Positions 1-14,394 of a DNA stretch of 64,000 bases are shown one piece after another. The notes under the pieces were generated by a model. That model worked only from the letters and a program-made list of their open reading frames with translations. It did no database searches and was not told where the DNA came from. The number at the start of each line of letters is the position of its first letter. The stretch's first letter is position 1. Source of the stretch: Mastigias papua. Taxonomy: Eukaryota > Cnidaria > Scyphozoa > Rhizostomeae > Mastigiidae. A program made the position numbers and the translations under genes. The stretch lies in contig OZ025283.1 in the NCBI GenBank assembly GCA_964019165.1, forward strand, positions 11,226,563-11,290,562. Direction: 5' to 3'.

Positions 1-1
1 T

Positions 2-397
2 TCCAAGCAAGGAAAAGGCAAGAAACGTAGCCGAAGTGAAATGTTTCTCTCTTCGGCATTAGAAGCCATCAATAAACAACAAGAATTAGCAGATGCACGT
101 TTTTTCAAGATGGAAGAAGAACGATTTCATAAAGAGCTTGAAATAGAGGAAAAGAGAAGGAGAGAAGAAATGCAGCATGAAATCAACATGATGCAGATGA
201 TGGGGAATATATTATCTCAATTTTCATCTAGTGTCCATTATGGTCAAAGGCCCCCACCAGTGCACGATGAAAATCAGACCATATTTTATAGCTATAACAG
301 CCCCCATCTGAATGCAAATGGGCCTACAAGCTGTGGAACAAACCCTCCATCAGGAAATGAAGAAAAAACTGAAGGCCCATACTATACTTCATTGTAA
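2..397 (+). CDS. PIF/Harbinger accessory Myb/SANT-like protein, C-terminal part
   Basis: The reading frame is open to the left edge of the window, so only the C-terminal 131 or so residues are seen; it ends in TAA at 395-397. The visible part starts with a basic stretch (KKRSRSE, nuclear-localisation-like), followed by a charged helical segment rich in E, K and M (about residues 28-60) and a polar, proline-rich tail. This matches the C-terminal layout of the second protein encoded by PIF/Harbinger transposons, a Myb/SANT DNA-binding protein that helps the transposase enter the nucleus and bind DNA. The DNA-binding domain itself would lie upstream of the window. It faces the transposase at 991-2334 tail to tail, the usual arrangement in one class of these elements. 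Identification rests mainly on this context; the tail alone is not diagnostic. Confidence 0.6.
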   Translation, partial: SKQGKGKKRSRSEMFLSSALEAINKQQELADARFFKMEEERFHKELEIEEKRRREEMQHEINMMQMMGNILSQFSSSVHYGQRPPPVHDENQTIFYSYNSPHLNANGPTSCGTNPPSGNEEKTEGPYYTSL

Positions 398-990
398 ATG
401 TAAATGTATAAACTATTATAGATCTTTTTGGCTATCATTTCAACCTGAGTGTAATAGAACAACTTACATGACAACTCATAATCGAAACTAATATTAATTT
501 TAAATAGCATTTCAGTTATCAAAGAGTAAACATAAAAGCAATAGGAATCAGCTCTCCCAGCCAAAAATAATAGAATCTTTTATCAAAATATGCCACATGC
601 ACATCAAATTTCATCCTATTTTATGATGCAGGCTCTTCATATTTATGCTATTTTCCCTCACCTTTTTAAATTAAATTGAATTTTATACTAACTAATTTGT
701 ATATTTTCATGACCAACATTATCACCCTTCAAATCTGTAGCTACCAAAATGTGAAATGAGATCTGAATTTGAATATAGGAATATTAAATATCACAGAAGT
801 TTGGTTATGCTTTTGGTCATCAATTACAAAATAAAGAGAAAGATACTTCTGTGCTCCACATATTAATCTGAATCAATATTCTTTAATAATCTAAGAAAAT
901 GTATGCTTATTCTGAAATTTATGATTTTCTAATTTGTTGTGCTTTTTGGGAGGCATGAAGAATACATAAATAGCAACATAGCAGATATTG
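398..990. other. Spacer between the two Harbinger genes
   Basis: AT-rich stretch between the convergent accessory gene and transposase. It would hold both 3' ends. No open frame or repeat that I can support. Confidence 0.5.
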
Positions 991-2334
991 TCAATTTTGT
1001 CCAATTCTGTTCTCTGTGCAGTATTTCACTAGAACCTCTCGGATGTTTGCAGCTGCTGCGACTCTATCTTGAACATTTCTGCCATCTATATTTGGCTCAT
1101 TATCACTTTGACATTGTTCCATCAAGGTAGTGTCAAATGCTTCTCTATGCATTTCACAAATGTTGTGAAGAACACAACATGTTGACACAATGGCATTCAT
1201 CTGTCCTATGTTTGCCTCATTTTCTTTCAGTAAACACCTCCATCTGCCCTTCAACCTGCCAAATGCATTCTCTACCACCATCCTGGCTCTGCTTAAACGG
1301 TAGTTGTAATGTAACTTGGAAGGGGTAAGGTTTCCACAATCAGGGAATGGCTTCATTAGTCTAGGTAACAATGGGTATGCAGCATCCCCTAGAAGAACCA
1401 AAGGAACTTTAATTCCAGTCATTTCCTTTTCCATTTCCTCTGGAAATAAGCTTCCATTTCTTGCCTTAACACCAATTGAGGAATTTGCAAACACCCTTGC
1501 ATCATGTACCTTTCCTGGCCATCCAACATTTATGTCAATAAATCTGTAGAAGCTATCAACAACACCTTGCAGGACTATAGAGTACCAACCCTTCCTGTTA
1601 TAGTAGTCAGCATGATACCTGACAGGTGCCTTAATGGGAATGTGTGAGCCATCTATAGCACCAGCAGTCTGTGGGAAACCCCATTTAATTTCAAATTCTC
1701 TTACAACTTTAACAAGATCTTCGTCTTTTGGAATGCAAATATACTTTGACAGCAAGTGTGTGTTGACAACAAAACAAAATTCTTTCACAATATCGCATAC
1801 AGCGGATTTTGAAATACCAAACAGATGTCCAATAGTTCGATACTCACAGTTTGTTGACAGTCTCCAAAGGGATACGGCTACTCGCTTATCGATAGAGATA
1901 GCCTTTCGAAACTTGGTATCTTGTTTTTAGAGATATGGACTAACTTCTTTGCAAAGGTCTTCAAAAGTGTCTCTTGACATTCTAAAATTTTTCACCCAGT
2001 CATTGTCATTAAATTGTCTCTTAACTATGTCCTCCCACCAGCTCTCACTGCGAACTTCACACCAAACCTTCCTTTCTGGGCTTGGCTTCATACAGTGCAG
2101 TAAAACACTGTTCACGATCGTTTTTGTCCTTCGATGCTGTACGCGTCTGTAACGTAAAATTCTTTTGAGTGATGCTGATTTTAACCTTTGAAGACGCACC
2201 TTTCTTGCACGCTCTCTTCTTCTAATAAAGTTTTGAAAGGCCAAGAGCATAGCCTTTATCAATAATACAGGTGGCAAAATCTCGCATCTAGGGATAGCCA
2301 TTCCAACAAAATTTTCCCGCCAGCAGTCAGCCAT
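991..2334 (-). pseudogene. PIF/Harbinger transposase with one in-frame nonsense codon
   Basis: DDE-superfamily (DDE_Tnp_4) nuclease that cuts and moves PIF/Harbinger DNA transposons. The frame runs from the ATG at 2334 (a MADCW start) to the stop at 991, 447 sense-length codons, interrupted once by TAA at 1927-1929 (codon 136). On either side the frame is the same and the family resemblance continues directly, so this is a single nonsense change rather than a splice site. Visible features, numbered through the stop: a helix-turn-helix-like stretch around 165-180 (IGHLFGISKSAV), first catalytic Asp in GAIDGSHI (about 228), second in LGDAAYPL (about 317), and Glu in VVENAFGRLKGRW (about 355). 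All three catalytic residues are present. The frame also extends upstream of 2334 without an ATG. The element is recent but this copy is probably inactive. Confidence 0.9.
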
Positions 2335-2380
2335 GTTTGTTGTTGACCTTGTGCGCAAGCGCTCGGGCTGCATCTTGGGC

Positions 2381-2483
2381 TCGGCCCAGGTTTGTGTCCC
2401 GCGTAGTGTGGACACAACATATACCTGGGCCGAGCCTAGGCCGAACCTGGGCCGAGCCTGGGCTAGTTTTGTAGTGTGGACAC
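2381..2483. repeat. GC-rich subterminal hairpin and 13-bp direct repeats near the Harbinger end
   Basis: CTCGGCCCAGG (2381-2391) is inverted as CCTGGGCCGAG (2424-2434), with further CCTGGGCCGAG-like copies to 2463. GTAGTGTGGACAC occurs at 2403-2415 and again at 2471-2483. Such repeats upstream of the transposase start are likely transposase-binding subterminal repeats close to the element's right end. The other end lies outside the window, so the terminal inverted repeat and 3-bp target duplication cannot be confirmed. Confidence 0.5.
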
Positions 2484-2570
2484 GACTTTAGCGCAGAGAT
2501 ATTTGTCTGCATAGTTACAAGAAGGTAGATGTGGTTTTGTCGTATTCAATTTAATTGTATTTTATTACAG

Positions 2571-5011
<2,441 letters not shown>

Positions 5012-7861
5012 AGCAAGCTGGTATTTTAATATTTTTAGGTGTTTAGGTGCTGTTGCGAATGCGATTCACAAACTGTGTGAGAATTACGGACTATGATCTT
5101 GTCGCATTTTGTCGCATTTCGTCGTATTTCTCTGATATCCTTTAGAATACTTTGAGCTGGTTATGATTTCCTAATTTCACAAATTAACGAGGTCAAATAT
5201 AACTTAGAAAATCACAGGTAGCTGTTTTGGAAACCCTTAGATCCTCCGAGCACCTCATGTTACAAAACATAAAATCACATGGTTTTCCTCTGACTCCCAT
5301 TTCTGCTACGCAGAGGTCCGACCTCAATTGGGGTGGAAATCATAGAGAAACGGAGAATATTCGTTTCGTTTTATTTACATGAAACATATTGTTCCTTTCC
5401 TTTCTAAGATGTTTCCAATCGCCTCATTTCAGCTCTGTACGATTATGAAAGCAGTGCTTGGTCATTCTTGTGGGGCTTTTTCGCTCTTTTATTGACCTCA
5501 CTACGTATCAGGGAGTATAGCAAATCTATGGCACGATTGTGATGTGTATATGCTTGTCATGTATAATCTAGAATCTCATCTCATGTAAAGCTAATGTGGC
5601 ATGGATGACAGTAATATCTCGGCACATGTCTTGACATCATTTCGCAGAATGCCGTATTATTATCTATCACTAAGTCAAACACTATTTATTGCTACTATTA
5701 TCATAGCCTAGAGCTTACTGGCTGCTAGATCCCTTGTTTCATATTTCCTGTGATAGATTATCGCACGGTTTCTGCAGTCTGCATACCATTAGCTGCTCCT
5801 CCAACTTGTGTCAGAAATTTCCATTTTGCATTTTGTTTCGTATATCTTTGCCAAATCTATGCTAGCTAACTTCGGGTCATTTTGCATTTGTGGGTCTTCA
5901 CAGTGCTCATTCTAGCTATGTTTTATTTCTCTCTCAGAAACCAAAACCTGTACGTAGCGCAAGCTTATAGGCACGGCTCCGAGTTTATATTCCTCATCAT
6001 TGTATTCCTTCCATCTTGTATTTGTCTCGTATTTGCATATCTTTAAATTGACAGTGAGGTATTAGTCCAGTAGTCTTTTGTAAGATTGACTTTAATGTAA
6101 ATAGATGTGTTACAGACGCTTTGCCACTTCCTATCGTATCACTTGATATTCGTCTAATATTGGAGTTTTTTCATGTATGGGGAGATTTTAATACTATGTA
6201 ACTTAGGAATTCAACTTCTGCAGTTACAGGGCGAAGTTATTGGCAGGTACGTCGATATTTATTGACGACTGGGTTACCAGTTTCTTCGGAAGAATTATAG
6301 GCCAATAGCAGCTTCTTCGCTGGACTTGAGCTTTTTTATAGTTATGTCTTCTGGCAACTGACCTATTGGTAGGGTCTGTATGGTCAACTGTTTTCCTTAT
6401 ATAGCCTCCTGTTTTTAACTACAGGTAAGGGAACACCTGTATTACTACACTACTGACTGTAACTATCAATTATTGAACTTTGAACTTTGACACATTGCTC
6501 CGAACTGGAATTGGAATTCGACAAAATATTTGCTAATGCTGGATCTGTACGTTCGAAGTACTCGTTTTTCCAACGCTTTCCTGTTCTCTATGCGAGTTTA
6601 AAGTGTTTTTACTGCGCACTTTACCTGTAAACTTGCACGGTAACATTAGAGCCTGTAGTTGGAACGAATCTAGCCGTAACGAGGTCAAGAAGACCAATGA
6701 GGACAGTGTACTGTACATTTTAATTCACTTTGGTTTCGTTTTTGAACACCCATCAAGAAATGATTAATTAAAAATATTTCTTGTTGTCTTTTAAAGAAAT
6801 GAGATATCATCCCTCAGTAGTAGGCAAGCTCTTTGGTGACCGCATGACTTCTGTTGTATGCGCTTAGTGCTGGTCATTATAGTCAATGCAATGTCTCTCA
6901 ATGAAAACATTGTCCTGAATGCAAGTTCGGTATTATTCAGACTCAAATTGTTTCGTGGAAATGCATTTTTTATAAGACAGTTTCTCTGTCCATCTGCACT
7001 GAAACCTTCTTAGTTTTTGCATGATTTTTTGTATTGAAACTTTCTAGAGTCTTTCTTAACAGGTGTATTCAATTGTGTGTACCGATGCAGTTTTCCACAG
7101 AAAGAGGCGTCACTCAAACGTAACACTGAAATACATTTATCACTAGAAATCAATACGAATTAAACAAGAGATGATGGAGTTGCGTAAAAATTTGAATTTC
7201 AACTGTGTATAGGCTTATCAACTTTCTTAGGTCTCTAAGATCCAGTTCTGAACTTTCTATACATTTCTGAGCAATCGAGTATTGCTTTTTTATAAACCAA
7301 TTTTATATAAGCAAATGTGTATGCTCCATAGTTGCACGGTAAATTTTCATATATCCCAAAGTCAGATGATTAAACACAGACCACATTTTAGCAAAAAAGC
7401 AACAGTTTGCAGCATCGTAATTACCTCATTTTATATAGTTATTAGTTACCTTATAAAAAGATAGATACTTATATTCTATTGGTTTCTGTATTCTATCTTG
7501 CTTATATTTTAATATTTTGCTATTTATTGCAAATTCGAACATCGATTCCTCCTAATACGGTCTTGCACTTGTGAAGTATGAGCTTCCGTCCAAGGGGCTC
7601 TTTCTGTACCAAATGAAACCTAGACCACATAGGAATCTCTGCTGATAATGTGGGGTCTCAGACACTGGTGGGCAGTATCCAATTGCATTGTAGCCCCCTC
7701 TTAGTAGAACCGTCCATCAAGAAATAGGTGTAAGTTGGCGTCGGTTCATCTTCCATTCGTATTTCGCAGTGTTATTCTTTCAGCTCCCAGCAAAGAAATT
7801 GCGGATATATGACCATCTAAGGAAAAAGCAGCTTTTACTCTCATGCTGAATATGATAATAA
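5012..7861. other. Intergenic DNA downstream of SHOC2
   Basis: Includes the SHOC2 3' untranslated region at its start, though I see no clear canonical AATAAA close to the stop. Open frames here are short and without recognisable domains. A diverged dispersed repeat lies at 7170-7330 (listed separately). Confidence 0.5.
7170..7330. repeat. Dispersed repeat, copy 1 (partner at 48125-48260)
   Basis: Shares an ordered set of blocks with 48125-48260: CTTATC-ACT-TCTTAGG, CTGAACTTTCT, GAGCA-TCGAGTA, TTTTTTATAAACCA-TTT. Same orientation, clearly diverged. No terminal repeats identified. Confidence 0.55.
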
Positions 7862-8113
7862 GGGACGGGTCATTAATATTCTGTGTGGAGGGGGTGGGAG
7901 ACATTATCATATATTTGATGAAATTTTCGTCCCCCTCTCTGATTTATGTAAAAATTTTGGTCCTTTCTCCAGGACTTCAGAAGAAACTCCATGCTTCTTC
8001 TTTAACAATGTCTTTATTTTTCATCCCCCCTCCCTCTGAGTGTGTAGAATTTTGATCCCTCTTCTAGATGCCTTTCACCCACCCCTCCCGTGGAAGAATT
8101 AATGACCGGCCCC
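7862..8113. mobile_element. MITE-like element, about 250 bp
   Basis: Ends are inverted: GGGACGGGTCATTAATATTC at the left and, reversed, GGGCCGGTCATTAATTCTTC at the right. The interior is non-coding with C-rich runs. The terminal repeat is about 20 bp with mismatches. I could not settle a target-site duplication, so the superfamily is open. Confidence 0.55.
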
Positions 8114-8883
8114 CGAGCAAATTTTATTTATGTTTCGTATGAGAAATAGATATGTTTGCAAACTATTTTTAATAGAATAACTCGATAGTGTCGTACAACA
8201 TTCGATAATTAGTGGTACCATGCAACACAGCATTCTCCTATTACAGTATTGTAACTGCCAGTCCGTTTGAATCAGCCGACCAAAAGTGTTGCGCATGTGC
8301 AATCAAGGAATGGTGTCTCCATTTGTACAATCATAGAGTGTCCAATGGACGTCAGTTGAAAAGGGTAATGTAGTTTTTTCTATTTTTCCCCACATAAGGT
8401 TTATCCTCAGGAACATCAAGAGATTAGTCCTCTTGCACAAAGGTTAGAGCTAGTAAACATGATGCGTAAAAATTTGCTGTTTGTTGTTCCTCTTCTACCC
8501 CCGTGGAAGTTATCAAATTAGTTATATACATTCCACATTAAACTGCTTTATTCATATAAAGCATGTTATGAGTTTTGTACTCTAATTAAGATTTACCGAA
8601 GGGATCTTTTCAAGAGCCGTTGATAGGTAGTTGCAAGAAACAGTCCAATAATTTTGTTAAGTTGTTCCAAGATGCTTGAAAGTAGATGTGACTGGAAATA
8701 TTGTGATATCTTGATAAAAAACCTTCAAATATCCTGAGAATTAAAGAGCAATTCCTATGCTTAATTTCAGATGAATTCACAAAGGTAGAGTTGGTGTATT
8801 GAAGGATTTCACAACCACTGAAACGTGCAGGAGCAGTTTTAAGTAAGGTTTGTCCAGTTAATTTATTATTTGATATAGCCATC
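8114..8883. other. Intergenic stretch, no supported feature
   Basis: One minus-strand open frame (8610-8957) runs out of the foldback element that follows and has no recognisable domain. Nothing else seen. Confidence 0.4.
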
Positions 8884-9125
8884 ACAGGCCTTTCGATGAG
8901 TAAATTAGACGCGTACTGCCAATCGCGCGCAGTGTGATGTTTGCGTGCGATAAACATTCATTTTCTAGAGTTTTCCATAGTAATCGGATGTATGCTTTCA
9001 ATAAAGCTGGCGCGAGCGACAAATCGAGCGCGTGAACTGAGCCAGGCGCTCGATTTGTCGATCGTGCCAGCTTTATTGAAAGTATAGCGATATGCGCGAT
9101 CGCGCGCGTCTCATTGACAGGCCTG
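8884..9125. mobile_element. Foldback/MITE-like element with 41-bp stem
   Basis: The core arms are 8991-9031 and 9044-9085: TTTCAATAAAGCTGGC, AGCGACAAATCGAGCGC and their reverse complement, about 3 mismatches over 41 bp, around a loop of about 12 nt. A weaker outward extension (GGCC, GACGCG, GCGATCGCG blocks) pairs 8884-8940 with 9088-9125. It is GC-rich and CpG-rich against AT-rich surroundings, which suggests an inserted foldback element. It could fold into a strong RNA hairpin if transcribed. Confidence 0.65.
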
Positions 9126-9439
9126 CTATCATAGTGCTACTTATTAGCAGAGAAAATTGTTCTGCTTTATGTGATGAAATTAAATATTCTTAGCTAATTA
9201 ACTGTTTATTTTCCCAGGATAGCTGGGGGTAGATCATGGGGGACTATGTCAGTTAGTAAGCACATTTGAGTGAATAACTTGTTTTGAGAGGTTACTCAAC
9301 CCTCCCTTTTCCAGTTCATGTTGAATATCGAAACTATTATTTCTCTGCATTCTTTGGAAAACAGATCGCTTGAACTTTGGTACCTGAAGCTGAAATTCAT
9401 TGATTTTAACTTCCGATTGAAAAGTGCTGAAAATCTGAA
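9126..9439. other. Left flank of the mirrored satellite block
   Basis: Contains one of two diverged direct copies of a block (9235-9370 and 9885-9975) that share GTTACTCAACC, CCCTT-TC-A-TTCAT-TTGAA and TTCTTTGG. No gene seen. Confidence 0.4.
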
Positions 9440-9800
9440 AATAAGCGACTTTTTGCCAGAAAGTAAGGCTATGGCCTTGGTATTTTTGCCCAAAAATGAC
9501 CTAAATTGAAATCGAATTTTGTTGGTTAGGAATTGAAAATTGTTGAAAATGAGCCAATTTTGGTTAAAAAGTAAAGCTGTAGCCTTGGTATTTTGCCCCA
9601 AATGACCCCAATTCAGATTCATTCAGTTAGATTGGAGATATAGGAATGATGAAAAAGGGCCAATTTTTGCCAAACACTAAATCTACAGCCTTGATGTCTT
9701 CCCCAAAAATGGACAAACGTGATGACATTGAGTTTGATTCCAGAATAAAAGGTGAAAATGAGCCGAGTTTGGGCAAAAAGTAAGGCTTATTAGCTTTCAT
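9440..9800 (-). repeat. Four degenerate satellite monomers in reverse orientation
   Basis: Core dyad variants such as AAGGCTATGGCCTT at about 9465, then related cores near 9574, 9680 and 9783, are spaced by roughly 100-110 bp. Each has the satellite's other blocks on the reverse strand (TTTTTGCCCAAAAATGAC, TTGGTATTTTGCCC). They are the mirror image of the large array that begins on the far side of the inverted repeat. Confidence 0.8.
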
Positions 9801-9967
9801 TAGTTCGCATACTTATAATACACACAAGAATTCAATTATTTTGATTACAAATTAAAATTGATAAAAATAGAATTGGTGCTAGGTATGATTGAGTGACTAG
9901 CATGTTTTTGAAGATTACTCAAACTTCCCTTCTCAATTCATTTTGAAGTTTGAACAGTTATCTTCTT

Positions 9968-11711
9968 TGGTATTGGTTCATACTTAAATAGCGCAAAGTT
10001 TCCATTGCATATTTTTGCAGTGTTGGTTAATTGTTAACAGCTGAAACCATTCTCTCATTTCAGGGTATACATATTTCTTCATTTAAAAAATAGAAAATTT
10101 GATGAATCGCATGATACCTATTCTCAACATGGGCATCTCTACCATGAAATTCCTGATGAGACTGTTGTTCTTTACACAACAATTGTATAGAAATTAGGAG
10201 TAGTAGTGGCTAGATATGTAGTGTGTTTACAATATAGCTGGTAGAGGATTCCCCCATTTGCAGATATCATTCAAGTGCTAGCACTTTGTATTTTATGACA
10301 CTTAGGTTTGCTATAACTACACACCTAGCAATCAGCTGTAACATGTACTGATAGCCAGATATAACATCAGTTCGTAGAACTGTCTTTTACAGTGTAGTTT
10401 AAGATGTCCTGTTCTAATTATACGGCCCCTCCCTTGTTATGCATTTTGACAAAATAGGAAGATACTTGCGTATTGAAATCTTGTTTCTATTGGACTCCTG
10501 AATGTGCAGCTGACATATAGCTTTAAGTGAAGACTACCAGGTGTTCTCTTCCGAGGTATATGGCCGTCATCAGTGTATGTTGACTATCTTTGCTTCTCAC
10601 CCATGAACCAATCCATCGGTCACCGCTCCCCCAGATAGCTATCAATGGGCCTAGTAAATCGGCTAGCATAGCTTGTTCGCAGCTCAGACGTCCAGATTAT
10701 CCCATAGAAACCTTGAAAGTAATTACCACGAACTGCAATATACCATTCGCTTGTTGAGTCAACGACCAACTCCCTGTTTTTTGCGCCATACTATTCAGGG
10801 GCTAGCAACTTTAAATTCTCCATCTTCGACTGAGATATGTATCGTCCCGAAGTACACAGGTAAATGTAAACAGCTCTTTGAAATCATCCTTTGAATTCCT
10901 TTTCAAATGTCTTTTATCACCCTATTGAAATTGCCTTTGAAAAAGTGTGAACCCTATTCATTGAAGTTTTTAGAACATGTCTATTTTTCCTGAAGGCACC
11001 GTTCAGTTAAAGTAGACGAAATTTACGTAAAATATGTAGTTTATTCAGTTGTATGTTGTGTAATTTTTCCGTAATTTTTCGTTTATAATTCGCGAAGTTA
11101 TTTCACAATTTGACATCGAAGCTCAGGGAGCCCCTTGTTTAAAGAAAGGGTCCCTTTGTCTCGAACACAAAAGGGCAGTTGGCACAGAAAAAGTCGATTT
11201 TCTGCTTATTGGTTCATCATACATTTAAGTTGAAAACGTAGAAAGATGCAGAACGTGCTTCTCTACCTTGTGATATTTTTTTCAGGATTTTAGGACCATT
11301 ACTTGCGGAGTTATTCGACTTTTTCTCCGCCGAGTTCTCAAAAGTCCCAGTTTACACAAAGAGATTCGAAAATAACAATAGCGATCTCGTTCTGATGAGA
11401 CAAAAGAAAATCGGTTTTTCGCAGTTAATTCCTAATTTTCCAAAAGACATGCTTGGTTTTAAAAATGTATAAGATGCGCCGTTCAATTCTGCATCTTTTG
11501 ATGTATAAATCGCATAGTTTTGAGCTGCAATGGCGGAGTAAAAAAATATTTTCTGTTTTCGACAAACATGGCGGAGAACAAAAGAATCAGTAGAAATTTT
11601 TTTTCAAAATGCGTCGCAGCGTCCGGGGGTAGAATTGAGCTGGATGTGGAGGAGTATCGAGTCTAAAGGCTTTAGGGGTTAGTTTATTATGGATAAAAAC
11701 TTGATTAAATG
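9968..11711 (+). repeat. Large inverted repeat, left arm
   Basis: Reverse complement of 12607-14394. The mirror axis of the inner part is at about 12159 (for example 10673-10894 against 13424-13645 exactly). The inner portion from about 10440 to 11711 is nearly identical to its partner. The outer portion differs by substitutions, a roughly 70-80-bp block present only here (about 10190-10260), and the (TA)n expansion present only on the right. No coding sequence: the mirrored 73-codon frames lack an ATG. Confidence 0.95.
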
Positions 11712-12606
11712 TATTAAGAGTGTTGTAAAGCGATGAATTGGCTGTTTTTAAAGTAATTTGAGCTTTTTATGAGGAGTTTCACGCTTTTTCTATCAATCAG
11801 TTCACGTTTGTTCACCTGCCAAATCTGCTCACTTTTTATTGTAAATGTTTGCATTTAATTACGTATTTGGACATAAATTGATATTGTTTCCCTTGTCAAC
11901 GCATTTTGTGATGTGTTTATGTATTCTAGAAACTAATTTAATGATTTTTTGTAATATGCTGATATGAAGATCTGTTAAACTGCATATCTTGTATACTTGT
12001 CTTTGACTAACTGCATTAATAATGAAAATGAAAGCATTTCCCAATGATTCATTTGGCCTCAATGCCACATTTTTATATATTTAATTCGAAGATCCATGGT
12101 TGGTATGAAAAGCTATCTTGATTTTGTTTCAAATTAAAGACCATTAGTAGGCTTGTGAACTTACACGACAGAGTTCATGATATGAGCAAGTAGAACAAAC
12201 AAACAAACCAAATTTATGCAAAAAAGGTTATTATGGTCATAAATATAAAGCAAACGTACAAAAATATTAGAACAAATTGATTAATTCAGTATTCTAGTCA
12301 TAAATCTCAAACTACTATTCTGGATATTTCGGATAGACTTCAAAATAGAACTTTAACTTTTATTCTCGACATAACAATAAGTTCCAACATACCATAAGAT
12401 GCGATAGTATTAAATAGTCCTCGTAAAGAAAATCACTGATTTACGCACTAGAATCAAAGAAATCTAGGTTAAATAATAGATTTCTCAATTTTTGAACTAC
12501 ACGAGACAGTATGTAAGAAAGGTAAGTTTAATGCAGAGAAACAGCGAACTAACAGGTATACAAATAAAGTAAACGATCTATTTATTATATTAATACATCT
12601 TCCATG
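11712..12606. other. Spacer (loop) of the large inverted repeat
   Basis: About 895 bp of AT-rich sequence between the arms. No open frame of note, no internal repeat beyond short CAAA runs, and no recognised element. Confidence 0.7.
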
Positions 12607-14162
12607 CATTTAATCAAGTTTTTATCCATAATAAACTAACCCCTAAAGCCTTTAGACTCGATACTCCTCCACATCCAGCTCAATTCTACCCCCGGACGCT
12701 GCGACGCATTTTGAAAAAAAATTTCTACTGATTCTTTTGTTCTCCGCCATGTTTGTCGAAAACAGAAAATATTTTTTTACTCCGCCATTGCAGCTCAAAA
12801 CTATGCGATTTATACATCAAAAGATGCAGAATTGAACGGCGCATCTTATACATTTTTAAAACCAAGCATGTCTTTTGGAAAATTAGGAATTAACTGCGAA
12901 AAACCGATTTTCTTTTGTCTCATCAGAACGAGATCGCTATTGTTATTTTCGAATCTCTTTGTGTAAACTGGGACTTTTGAGAACTCGGCGGAGAAAAAGT
13001 CGAATAACTCCGCAAGTAATGGTCCTAAAATCCTGAAAAAAATATCACAAGGTAGAGAAGCACGTTCTGCATCTTTCTACGTTTTCAACTTAAATGTATG
13101 ATGAACCAATAAGCAGAAAATCGACTTTTTCTGTGCCAACTGCCCTTTTGTGTTCGAGACAAAAGGATCCTTTCTTTAAACAAGGGGCTCCCTGAGCTTC
13201 GATGTCAAATTGTGAAATAACTTCGCGAATTATAAACGAAAAATTACGGAAAAATTACACAACATACAACTGAATAAACTACATATTTTACGTAAATTTC
13301 GTCTACTTTAACTGAACGGTGCCTTCAGGAAAAATAGACATGTTCTAAAAACTTCAATGAATAGGGTTCACACTTTTTCAAAGGCAATTTCAATAGGGTG
13401 ATAAAAGACATTTGAAAAGGAATTCAAAGGATGATTTCAAAGAGCTGTTTACATTTACCTGTGTACTTCGGGACGATACATATCTCAGTCGAAGATGGAG
13501 AATTTAAAGTTGCTAGCCCCTGAATAGTATGGCGCAAAAAACAGGGAGTTGGTCGTTGACTCAACAAGCGAATGGTATATTGCAGTTCGTGGTAATTACT
13601 TTCAAGGTTTCTATGGGATAATCTGGACGTCTGAGCTGCGAACAAGCTATGCTAGCCGATTTACTAGGCCCATTGATAGCTATCTGGGGGAGCGGTGACC
13701 GATGGATTGGTTCATGGGTGAGAAGCAAAGATAGTCAACATACACTGATGACGGCCATATACCTCGGAAGAGAACACCTGGTAGTCTTCACTTAAAGCTA
13801 TATGTCAGCTGCACATTCAGGAGTCCAATAGAAACAAGATTTCAATACGCAAGTATCTTCCTATTTTGTCAAAATGCATAACAAGGGATGGGCCTTATAA
13901 TTAGAACAGGACATCTTAAACTTTACAGTAGAAGACAGTTCTACAAACTGATTTTATATCTGGCTATCAATACATGTTACAGCTGATTGCTAGGTGTGTA
14001 GTTATAGCAAACCTAAGTGTCATAAAATACAAATTGCTAGCACTTGAATGATACAATTTCTGTGTAAAGAACAACAGTCTCATCAGGAATTTCATGGTAG
14101 AGATGCCCATGTTGAGAATAGGTACCATGCCATCCATCAAATTTTCTATTTTTGAAATGAAG

Positions 14163-14248
<86 letters not shown>

Positions 14249-14394
14249 GTATATATATATGTATATATATATATATGTGTATATATAAATATATACTCTG
14301 AAATGAGAGAATGGTTTAAGCTGTTAACAATTAACCAACACTACAAAAATATGCCATGGAAACTTTGCGCTATTTAAGTATGAACCAATATCAG
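12607..14394 (-). repeat. Large inverted repeat, right arm
   Basis: Partner of 9968-11711. The innermost bases CATTTAATCAAGTTTTTATC mirror the left arm's inner edge exactly. It contains a (TA)n expansion at 14165-14287 that the left arm lacks. Outside it, part of the arm is duplicated in tandem (14393-14585). Confidence 0.95.
14165..14295. repeat. (TA)n microsatellite in right arm
   Basis: Near-perfect TA run with TTTATA and TATG variants at its 3' side. The left arm has only ATATTTCTTC-type sequence at the matching place, so the run arose or expanded after the arms formed. Confidence 0.97.

Noticed and set aside
10673..13645. Identical 73-codon frames on opposite strands at 10673-10894 and 13424-13645
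   Set aside because: They start with TTG rather than ATG, have no recognisable domain, and exist in two copies only because of the inverted repeat.
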